NCBI GenBank assembly: GCA_021778165.1
Contig: JAJYCU010000037.1
Coordinates: 1 to 6,603 of the forward strand
DNA: 6,603 nt
DNA from: a bacterium
GTDB lineage: Bacteria; Patescibacteria; Saccharimonadia; Saccharimonadales; UBA4665
Reading direction: 5' to 3'
Part shown: positions 1-6,153 of the stretch, one piece after another
Layout of the letters: each line of letters starts with the position of its first letter
How positions within the stretch are numbered: the first letter of the stretch is position 1
Made by a program: the position numbers and the translations under genes
The notes under the pieces: model-generated
Seen by the model: the letters and a program-made list of their open reading frames with translations, nothing else
The model's database searches: none
What the model was told of the DNA's origin: nothing

Positions 1-2201
1 TTATCAACTTGTTTTGTGCTAGCAAGCGCAAAAATAATTTCTTCTTTTTCCTCGTGATCCGTTAATCTTTTATATAGTTTTAGCAAATTGTCGAAGTTCT
101 TTTGTTCTTTTACAGCAATGTAGTAAGCAATATTTCTGATATTTGGGTTAATGTCTGTTGGTTTAGAAAAACCATTAAATAGTTCTTTGAATTTGTCGAT
201 AATATAATCATTATTCGCTGTCGCTCCTAGAGAGAAAATGATAGATCTGTATCTAATTTGTTTGGACGATTCGTTCGGTTGTTGCTTAAAAGAAATCATT
301 TTGATTTTTTCATCAACAAAATTTGAAATAAGTGAGTTTATCTTCTCTCGGTCAACCGTAGATGATTCCATTAATCTTTTCAGTTCTGATAAGAGTAAAG
401 AAATGCTTGACCAGATAACATCGTCAGATTCATTTTTGAAATAGGTTATTAAATTAACTGCATCGATGAGTTCAATTTTGGTTGATCGTTGCAATAAGTA
501 GTAGTTATCTAATAATAAAAACTTATCTATAGTCGTGAGCTTATCGGCATTGGCACATATACTTGCCAGGTGTTCCTGATTTAAATAATTAACTAAAATG
601 TACGAAAGACTGTTTTGGTTGAAAATTAAAGGCTCAGTTGGATTATTTATCAATAAAAGTTTGGTTGATTGACGAGTAAGTAATTTTGTTTTTAGTTGTT
701 GATTAGATGAGAATGGTATTTGCCATAACTCATTCTTAAGGTCTGATTGATGAGTAATATCAAGCAAAAATCTTTCTTGAGATACTCGAATAGTTTTTTC
801 GCCTAATTGGTAGTTAATATTCAACACAGGTAAACCTGGTGAATAAAGCCAAGTCTTCATAAAGGCAGAGATATTTTGATTAGTTACCTTAGATATCTCT
901 TGCCAGAGATCATCGGCTTTAGTATTTTTATAAGCAAATTTTTTAAAATAACTAGACAATGCTATTTTAAAGGACTCTTCTCCGATGTAGTTAATTAGCA
1001 TATAAAGCACAGAACCGCCTTTTGAGTAGACAATTGAAGGATCGAATAGGGTTGATATTTCGTCTGGATGACCAATCTTGGCGTGAATTGGCTGGACGTC
1101 AAGTAATCCATCTCTTTTTTTAGCACTAATTATTTCGTGAGATACAAACTGTTGCCAGATTTGCCAATCGGGGAAAATTTCATCAGTTGCCCTATATTCC
1201 ATTAGGTTGGCAAAGCTTTCATTGAGCCATAAATCGTCCCACCAGTTCATTGTTACTAAATTTCCAAACCACTGATGAGATACCTCGTGACATATTACTA
1301 GTGTAATTTGTTGTTTTACATCTATGTTGTCAGAGTTATCGTTAATCAGAAGAGCAGTTTCTCTAAATGTAATTAGTCCCCAATTTTCCATTGCTCCTGA
1401 ACTAAAATCGGGTAAGGCAAGTAAATCCAACTTGTTTAGAGGGTATTTTACACCGAAGTAGTTTTCGAAAAACGCTAACGATTTTTCGGCTATATCTAAG
1501 CTAAAGGTCGTCATATGTTTTTTATCTGGCGTAGAATATGATCTGATTTTGATACCGGATTCGGTAACTTTTTCCTGATAATCTATTTCTCCGCAAGCAA
1601 AGGCTAGTAGGTATGTACTCATAATCGGAGTTTCCATGAAAGTAACAGTTTTTAAGTCATTTTTAACTATAGTTTTTTCTTCCTCGGTATTGGAAATTAT
1701 AACGTCTGATTTATCGGAGGATAAAGTTAGCTTAAAGATTGCTTTGGCGTTTGGTTCGTCTATACAAGGGAAGGCTTGTCTGGCATGATGACTTTCGAAC
1801 TGAGTGGCAATGATGACTTTTTCTTTACCGTTATCCACGAAACGTGACGGATAAATTCCATCGAGGTGTTTAGTGATGTTGCCTTTGAAAGTCAGTTTAA
1901 CAATGTAATGCCCCGGATAGATTAATTTGTTAAAGTGGATGCGGACTTCATCATAACTTCTTTGGTGGTTGATGCGAGAAATTTCTAGCTCGGTCTTAGA
2001 ATCTTTATTGAGATGTAAAACTTCGGCTGAAATAATTGTTAGTCCTTTTTGGTGGAATGTAATCCTTTTGGAAGGTTTTCCTACTTTAAAACCGTCGATT
2101 AAAACTTCTCCATCAAATGTTAATTTAGTTTTATTGATGTTTAGTTTCAAATCATATCGGTTCGGTTTGTAATATGAAATAAGGCGTCGTATCTTAGGCA
2201 T
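1..2201 (-). CDS. pepN: M1 family zinc aminopeptidase (PepN/ERAP-like), C-terminus cut by window edge
   Basis: Removes N-terminal amino acids from peptides, probably in the cytoplasm because no signal peptide or membrane segment is seen. It likely works downstream of Clp-type proteases. The minus strand gives 733 uninterrupted codons from the ATG at 2201. An in-frame TAA at 2213-2211 lies four codons upstream, so this is the earliest ATG. Visible landmarks are an N-terminal beta domain (about 10-200), the substrate-binding GAMEN motif (269-273), and the zinc site HEVSH (305-309) with the third ligand E328 in WLNES, giving the family's HExxH-x18-E spacing. The likely catalytic tyrosine is Y392 in VYSKGG. 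The region after about 530 is helical and resembles an ERAP1_C-type domain. Family members are usually about 840-880 residues, so roughly 100 are probably missing. No Shine-Dalgarno precedes the start; the leader is simply A-rich. The gene is divergent from nusA. M1 membership is very secure; substrate preference cannot be read. Confidence 0.95.
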   Translation of the reverse strand, partial: MPKIRRLISYYKPNRYDLKLNINKTKLTFDGEVLIDGFKVGKPSKRITFHQKGLTIISAEVLHLNKDSKTELEISRINHQRSYDEVRIHFNKLIYPGHYIVKLTFKGNITKHLDGIYPSRFVDNGKEKVIIATQFESHHARQAFPCIDEPNAKAIFKLTLSSDKSDVIISNTEEEKTIVKNDLKTVTFMETPIMSTYLLAFACGEIDYQEKVTESGIKIRSYSTPDKKHMTTFSLDIAEKSLAFFENYFGVKYPLNKLDLLALPDFSSGAMENWGLITFRETALLINDNSDNIDVKQQITLVICHEVSHQWFGNLVTMNWWDDLWLNESFANLMEYRATDEIFPDWQIWQQFVSHEIISAKKRDGLLDVQPIHAKIGHPDEISTLFDPSIVYSKGGSVLYMLINYIGEESFKIALSSYFKKFAYKNTKADDLWQEISKVTNQNISAFMKTWLYSPGLPVLNINYQLGEKTIRVSQERFLLDITHQSDLKNELWQIPFSSNQQLKTKLLTRQSTKLLLINNPTEPLIFNQNSLSYILVNYLNQEHLASICANADKLTTIDKFLLLDNYYLLQRSTKIELIDAVNLITYFKNESDDVIWSSISLLLSELKRLMESSTVDREKINSLISNFVDEKIKMISFKQQPNESSKQIRYRSIIFSLGATANNDYIIDKFKELFNGFSKPTDINPNIRNIAYYIAVKEQKNFDNLLKLYKRLTDHEEKEEIIFALASTKQVD

Positions 2202-2224
2202 TTTTATAGTTTATCAAAATCAAA

Positions 2225-2282
2225 ACAGTCTAGTCTATTTTAATAATTGACTTGTTAGTCTATTTTAAGTTAAAATGACTGT
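2225..2282. repeat. Repeat cluster (candidate operator) in the divergent intergenic region
   Basis: A perfect 13-bp direct repeat, TAGTCTATTTTAA, occurs at 2231-2243 and 2256-2268, 25 bp apart. The second copy also forms the left arm of an imperfect inverted repeat: AGTC-t-ATTTTAA (2257-2268), a 1-nt centre, then TTAAAATGACT (2270-2280). AGTC or its complement GACT occurs five times (2227, 2232, 2249, 2257, 2277), and ACAGTC (2225-2230) is mirrored by GACTGT (2277-2282). The repeats flank and overlap the predicted -35 and -10 boxes of the nusA promoter, so a repressor or activator site is a reasonable inference. The binding protein is unknown. On the minus strand each copy offers TAAAAT as a possible -10 for the aminopeptidase gene, but no good -35 accompanies it. 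Confidence 0.6.
2247..2276 (+). promoter_or_regulatory. Sigma70-type promoter for nusA
   Basis: The -35 box TTGACT (2247-2252, 5/6 to consensus) and the -10 box TAAAAT (2271-2276, 5/6) are separated by 18 bp. Transcription would start near 2282-2284, giving a leader of about 55 nt. It is the best promoter in the intergenic region and points toward nusA. It overlaps the direct and inverted repeats, which suggests regulated access. Confidence 0.7.
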
Positions 2283-2290
2283 AGTGAATT

Positions 2291-2313
2291 CCGGCCGGAA
2301 GGTCGGTTTTTTT
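2291..2313 (+). terminator. Intrinsic-terminator-like hairpin in the nusA leader (candidate attenuator)
   Basis: A 6-bp GC-rich stem, CCGGCC (2291-2296) with GGTCGG (2301-2306), contains one G-U pair and closes on a GGAA (GNRA-type) loop. Seven T residues follow at 2307-2313. This is the textbook layout of a Rho-independent terminator in plus orientation; the minus strand has no T-tract after the stem. No plus-strand gene lies upstream in the window, and the hairpin falls between the nusA promoter and its start codon, so attenuation is the natural reading. The same DNA holds a perfect 12-bp palindrome, TTCCGGCCGGAA (2289-2300), which offers an alternative hairpin or a protein site. The hairpin is directly visible; its regulatory role is inferred. 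Confidence 0.65.
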
Positions 2314-2338
2314 AATTAAAATGTGTTAGGAGTAACAA

Positions 2339-3526
2339 ATGGATTTAGATGTTAAACAGCTGGCACTTGCTATTAGAACGATTGCTGAAGAGAAAAATTT
2401 ACCGGAAGATGTTGTTAAATCGATTGTCGAACAAGCCTTGATTGCCGCATATAAAAGAGATTTTGGCGATAGAGAACAAGAAGTCAGAGTTAATATAAAT
2501 TTAAACACTGGTGATGTAGATATATATGCCAACAAATCAGTCGTTAATAGCGTCGAAAACTCTACTTTCGAAATTTCACTCAGTGATGCCTCTGCTATGA
2601 AAAAAGACGTTAAAATCGGCGATGAAATTGAGGTTCATGAAAAAGTTGAAACTTTCGGTCGAGTTGCTGCACAAACCGCCAAGCAGGTTATGGTTCAGAA
2701 ACTTCGAGAGACAGAAAGAGATATCATCTTGGAAGAATTTGAGGATAAAATCGGTACTATTATTAATGCCAATGTCGCTCGAGTTGAAAATAATTTGGTG
2801 CGCGTAGATCTAGGTAGAATTCAAGGAATTATGCCTAAGGCAGAACAAATTCCAAATGAGCATTACTATCCAGGTCAAAGGTTGAAGGTTTATTTAAAAG
2901 ATGTCGAGAAAGGTTTTAGAGGCCCACAGCTATTACTTTCGAGGGGTTGTGCTGAGTTTGTAGAACTATTGTTTAGAAATGAAGTTCCCGAAATGGAGAG
3001 CGGTGCTGTCAAAATAGAAGCCATAGCCCGTGAAGCAGGCGTTAGAACGAAACTAGCGGTCTCTTCGGCTATTAAAGGGGTTGATCCTGTTGGAACCTTT
3101 GTAGGTGGTCATGGTACTCGTGTAAATGCAGTTATGTCTGAAATTGGTGATCAAGAGAAGGTTGATATAATTATTTTCGATGAAGATTCTAAAAAGTTTA
3201 TAACTAATGCGCTTAGCCCAACTAGAGTTAATGACGTTATATTTGAAGGTGATCCTGCAAGAGCGACCGTTCTAGTAGATGAAGATCAACAAAGTATTGC
3301 TATTGGTAAAAGTGGCCAAAACGTTCGATTAGCCTCCAAGTTAACTGGATTTGAGATAGATATTAAGGCTTCGACTGTAACTAAACCTGAAGAAGTAAAG
3401 ACCGAAAATATACAGATTGAAGAAGCTCCCAATATGAAGGTTGAAACAGTTAAATCAGGTAAACTAAAGAAAAAAACAGATCTTGAAAACGATTTGCTTG
3501 AAGCGATAGAAGAACACGGCGAATAA
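2339..3526 (+). CDS. nusA: Transcription termination/antitermination factor NusA
   Basis: Binds RNA polymerase near the RNA exit channel and modulates pausing, hairpin-dependent termination and antitermination. Domains in this 395-residue protein, in order: an N-terminal polymerase-binding domain (about 1-135), an S1 RNA-binding domain (about 137-200), KH1 (about 205-285) and KH2 (about 286-345). KH2 carries the canonical IGKSGQNVRLA (322-332). The KH1 loop reads GGHG (256-259) where most NusA proteins have GxRG, so a basic arginine is replaced by histidine. A lysine- and glutamate-rich tail of about 50 residues follows, with no acidic repeats like those of E. coli NusA (495 aa). The start is set by AGGAG at 2328-2332, 6 nt before the ATG. 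The usual neighbours rimP, infB and rbfA are absent from this window; the aminopeptidase diverges on one side and clpC follows 102 bp downstream. Identification is secure. Confidence 0.96.
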   Translation: MDLDVKQLALAIRTIAEEKNLPEDVVKSIVEQALIAAYKRDFGDREQEVRVNINLNTGDVDIYANKSVVNSVENSTFEISLSDASAMKKDVKIGDEIEVHEKVETFGRVAAQTAKQVMVQKLRETERDIILEEFEDKIGTIINANVARVENNLVRVDLGRIQGIMPKAEQIPNEHYYPGQRLKVYLKDVEKGFRGPQLLLSRGCAEFVELLFRNEVPEMESGAVKIEAIAREAGVRTKLAVSSAIKGVDPVGTFVGGHGTRVNAVMSEIGDQEKVDIIIFDEDSKKFITNALSPTRVNDVIFEGDPARATVLVDEDQQSIAIGKSGQNVRLASKLTGFEIDIKASTVTKPEEVKTENIQIEEAPNMKVETVKSGKLKKKTDLENDLLEAIEEHGE

Positions 3527-3531
3527 AAATA

Positions 3532-3558
3532 TTGGCACTCTTGACATGTGAGTGCTAA
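3532..3558. promoter_or_regulatory. CIRCE element (HrcA repressor operator) upstream of clpC
   Basis: TTGGCACTC (3532-3540), a 9-nt spacer and GAGTGCTAA (3550-3558) match the CIRCE consensus TTAGCACTC-N9-GAGTGCTAA at 17 of 18 arm positions; the only change is A to G at the third base. CIRCE is the operator of the heat-shock repressor HrcA, best known upstream of groESL, dnaK and hrcA. Its left arm starts 5 bp after the nusA stop codon. In RNA all nine pairs can still form, because the changed position makes a G-U pair, and a U-rich stretch follows. The element may therefore also help end nusA transcripts. Confidence 0.93.
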
Positions 3559-3569
3559 TTTCTTATTAT
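3541..3569 (+). promoter_or_regulatory. Sigma70-type clpC promoter with its -35 box in the CIRCE loop
   Basis: A perfect -35 box TTGACA (3541-3546) fills most of the CIRCE spacer, and TATTAT (3564-3569, 5/6 to TATAAT) follows after 17 bp. Transcription would start near 3576, leaving a leader of about 53 nt. HrcA bound to CIRCE would cover the -35 box and block polymerase, so clpC should be repressed normally and released on heat or protein-folding stress. Confidence 0.85.
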
Positions 3570-3628
3570 TTATTTATAGACGTTTTGATATAAATCGTTC
3601 TAGAAAAAGTTATAATAAGAAAGATAAT

Positions 3629-6130
3629 ATGTTTCCAAATAACGATCCTGATTTTAGAGAATTTTTAAATCATCTAACTAATAATGCAATATCTTCGTTG
3701 CGACAGGCCGAACTGATTGCCAGAAGCTTAGGTAGCTCATACGTCGGTACAGAGCACCTTTTATTAGGCGTTCTTGCTCAAAAAGAATCAATTGGCGCCA
3801 AGATTTTCGATAAAGCTGGTGTAACATTTGAAAAAACTAGACTAGCTATAAAAGTTCAACCAAAAAATATTGCCTTAAATGAACCAATGAAAGGTTTCTC
3901 TGAGACCGCCAAATTAACTTTAAAAATGGCTTATGATGTTTCTCAGGAATTTAACCAAGAGTTTTGCGGTACTGAACATATAATATTCTCGATTCTAAAT
4001 CAGAAAAATTCTAAAGCAACTGAACTTTTAAGGAATGTTAATGCTGATGTTAATGCTGTTTTAAACGAGCTTACTAATCTTTTAAATCGTCAACAATACG
4101 AAGAAGATAATCGAGATTACAGGCTTGGAGCTAAAAGAGCTACAAAGAACTTCCAGAAATCGGCCCTAGAATCTTTTGGTACAGACTTAACACTGATGGC
4201 CAAAAGCCATAAGTTAGATCCAGTTGTAGGCAGAGATGATCAGATTAGTCGTTTAATCACTATTTTAAACCGACGAACTAAAAATAACCCAGTACTAATT
4301 GGTGAGCCAGGTGTTGGTAAAACTGCAATTGTTGAAGGTTTAGCCCAACGAATTGTAGCTGAGGATGTACCAGATAGTTTACTCGATAAAAAAATAGTAG
4401 TACTTGATTTAGCGGCTATGGTAGCTGGAACTAAATATCGTGGTGAATTTGAAGAACGACTTAAAAAGGTCATGCAGGAACTTGAAAAAGATAAAAAGAC
4501 AATTTTATTTATCGATGAGTTGCACTTAATTGTCGGTGCTGGTTCGGCGGAAGGTTCGATGGATGCTGGAAATATCCTTAAACCTGCTTTAGCTCGAGGA
4601 ACTATTCACCTAATCGGAGCAACCACAACTTCTGAATATACAAAATACATCGAAAAAGATGCAGCTCTAGAAAGAAGGTTGCAACCTATTCAAGTCCAAG
4701 AAACATCTCCGTCAGAAACCTTGGCTATACTAAAAGGATTAAAGAAGCATTATGAGTCCTATCATGGTGTTAGTATCTCTGATGAAGTTCTTGAAGATGC
4801 CGTTCGACTTGCTTCAAGGTATATCCATGATCGTTATATGCCCGATAAAGCGATAGATTTAATTGATGAAGCAGCTGCTCACCTAAAGGTTCTAAAAGTT
4901 AAAACCAGTCCTGAGGTTAGAAACCTTCAAAAAGAGCTCAAGTTGTTAAATGCTCGAATAGAAGATGCTGTCGATTCTGAAGATTATGAAAAAGCAGCTC
5001 AATATAAAACTAAAGCATCACAAATAAACTCTGAACTTAGTAAGCTAGGTAAGGCTCAAAGAAATAAGCAAAGGTTAAGCCTCACAGTAGAAGATTTATC
5101 CGATGTGGTATCACGTATGACAGGTATACCACTTAAAAAGGTTATCGCCTCCGAAGCCTCTTATCTCCTTCAGCTTGAAAAAATATTAGGCAAACAAGTT
5201 ATCGGGCAAGATGAAGCTACTAAAGTAGTCGCTTCGGCCATAAGACGTAACCGTTCTGGTGTATCAAGCGAAAAAAGACCGATTGGTTCATTCGTTTTCC
5301 TTGGACCTACCGGAGTTGGAAAAACCGAATTAGCAAGAGTACTTGCTAGAGAGTTTTATGGTTCAGAATCAGCCTTGATTAAGCTGGATATGAGTGAATT
5401 TGGCGAACACCACACTGTCTCGAGGTTAGTTGGTGCTCCTGCAGGCTATGTTGGCTATGAACAAGGCGGACAACTGACTGACAAAATCAGACGTCAACCT
5501 TATAGCCTTGTATTATTCGATGAAATTGAAAAAGCGCACCCTGATGTATTCAATATGATGCTTCAAATTCTAGAAGACGGCTACTTGAGTGACGCTAAAG
5601 GCAAACGAATCGATTTTACGAATACTATCATCATTATGACCTCTAATTTAGGAGCAGAAAAGCTTCAAAAGGAAGCTGCTTACGGTTTCGGGGTGTCAGA
5701 TAAATCTCAACTAGAAGATTTGGATCAAATCCACCAAGCAAACAAGGTCAATGTCATGGAAGAATTAAATAAACTGCTAAGACCTGAGATGTTAAATAGG
5801 ATTGATAAGGTGATAGTTTTTAGGGCATTAACCAAGATTGATGTTAAAAAGATTATTGATCTTCAAGTTAATGAATTAAAAAATCGAATGATTAAATTTG
5901 GCATTGGCATATTATTGACCAATAGTGGTAAGAATTATCTTCTTAAAGAAGGGTATGATGCTAAAAATGGTGTTAGGCCACTTAGAAGATTAATTCAAGA
6001 CACAATCGAAGATTACATCTCAACGAACTTGCTTGCTAATAAATTATCTAAAGGTGATATTGTATCGGTGTCTGCTAAAGCCGGGCAACTTGAATATAAG
6101 ATATTAAACGAAGCTACTGTATCTAAATAG
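3629..6130 (+). CDS. clpC: ClpC-type Hsp100 ATPase, the unfoldase of the Clp protease
   Basis: A hexameric AAA+ unfoldase that threads proteins into the ClpP chamber for degradation. In this 833-residue protein there are two Clp_N repeats (about 10-75 and 88-150). ATPase 1 has Walker A GEPGVGKT (225-232), Walker B FIDE (294-297), arginines R349/R350 and pore tyrosine Y270. A UVR-like coiled coil (about 433-472) marks ClpC rather than ClpA or ClpB. ATPase 2 has Walker A GPTGVGKT (559-566), Walker B LFDE (629-632), N673 as sensor 1, R724 and the sensor-2 GVR (781-783). The ClpP-docking loop appears as YGF (685-687), where I/L/V-G-F/L is usual. The longest open frame begins at GTG 3548, but that codon lies inside CIRCE and upstream of the predicted transcript start. 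ATG 3629 gives the standard ClpC N-terminus, with a weak purine-rich AAGAAAG 5 nt upstream. ClpP is not in the window. Regulation is probably by HrcA. Confidence 0.95.
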   Translation: MFPNNDPDFREFLNHLTNNAISSLRQAELIARSLGSSYVGTEHLLLGVLAQKESIGAKIFDKAGVTFEKTRLAIKVQPKNIALNEPMKGFSETAKLTLKMAYDVSQEFNQEFCGTEHIIFSILNQKNSKATELLRNVNADVNAVLNELTNLLNRQQYEEDNRDYRLGAKRATKNFQKSALESFGTDLTLMAKSHKLDPVVGRDDQISRLITILNRRTKNNPVLIGEPGVGKTAIVEGLAQRIVAEDVPDSLLDKKIVVLDLAAMVAGTKYRGEFEERLKKVMQELEKDKKTILFIDELHLIVGAGSAEGSMDAGNILKPALARGTIHLIGATTTSEYTKYIEKDAALERRLQPIQVQETSPSETLAILKGLKKHYESYHGVSISDEVLEDAVRLASRYIHDRYMPDKAIDLIDEAAAHLKVLKVKTSPEVRNLQKELKLLNARIEDAVDSEDYEKAAQYKTKASQINSELSKLGKAQRNKQRLSLTVEDLSDVVSRMTGIPLKKVIASEASYLLQLEKILGKQVIGQDEATKVVASAIRRNRSGVSSEKRPIGSFVFLGPTGVGKTELARVLAREFYGSESALIKLDMSEFGEHHTVSRLVGAPAGYVGYEQGGQLTDKIRRQPYSLVLFDEIEKAHPDVFNMMLQILEDGYLSDAKGKRIDFTNTIIIMTSNLGAEKLQKEAAYGFGVSDKSQLEDLDQIHQANKVNVMEELNKLLRPEMLNRIDKVIVFRALTKIDVKKIIDLQVNELKNRMIKFGIGILLTNSGKNYLLKEGYDAKNGVRPLRRLIQDTIEDYISTNLLANKLSKGDIVSVSAKAGQLEYKILNEATVSK

Positions 6131-6143
6131 TCTTTTGTCTTAA

Positions 6144-6149
6144 TATAAT
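6144..6149 (+). promoter_or_regulatory. Possible -10 box for a leaderless transcript of the HEMLH gene
   Basis: A perfect TATAAT ends 4 nt before the ATG at 6154, so transcription would begin at or next to the start codon. No convincing -35 box is found 16-18 bp upstream, and no spaced Shine-Dalgarno exists; the only AGG touches the ATG. In an AT-rich gap of 23 bp the hexamer could be chance, and read-through from clpC is the alternative. Confidence 0.35.
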
Positions 6150-6153
6150 TAGG

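Noticed and set aside
1..10. Apparent stop TGA/TAA in the aminopeptidase gene at the window edge
   Set aside because: Those triplets are out of frame; the frame from the ATG at 2201 reads Lys-Gln-Val-Asp and continues past the window.
238..444. 68-codon plus-strand open frame
   Set aside because: It lies wholly opposite the aminopeptidase gene, has no Shine-Dalgarno and no recognisable domain; it is a shadow frame.
1969..2172. 67-codon plus-strand open frame near the 5' end of the aminopeptidase gene
   Set aside because: Antisense to well-matched M1 N-terminal coding sequence with no independent signals.
2203..2208. Minus-strand TATAAA as a -10 box for the aminopeptidase gene
   Set aside because: It ends 1 nt before the ATG, so transcription would start inside the coding region.
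2321..2329. Two-codon upstream ORF ATG-TGT-TAG whose stop overlaps the nusA Shine-Dalgarno
   Set aside because: It has no ribosome binding site of its own and is short enough to be chance in this leader.
2326..2535. 69-codon minus-strand open frame at the start of nusA
   Set aside because: Antisense to the conserved NusA N-terminal domain; no promoter or ribosome binding site pointing left.
2622..2807. 61-codon plus-strand open frame inside nusA
   Set aside because: Out-of-frame shadow of the NusA N-terminal and S1 domains.
3585..3616. Second clpC promoter: TTGATA at 3585-3590 and TATAAT at 3611-3616
   Set aside because: Each box is good but the 20-bp spacer is too long for a typical sigma70 promoter, and the start would fall only a few bases before the ATG.
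4240..4473. 77-codon minus-strand open frame inside clpC
   Set aside because: Antisense shadow across the first Walker A region, where base composition is fixed by conserved protein sequence.
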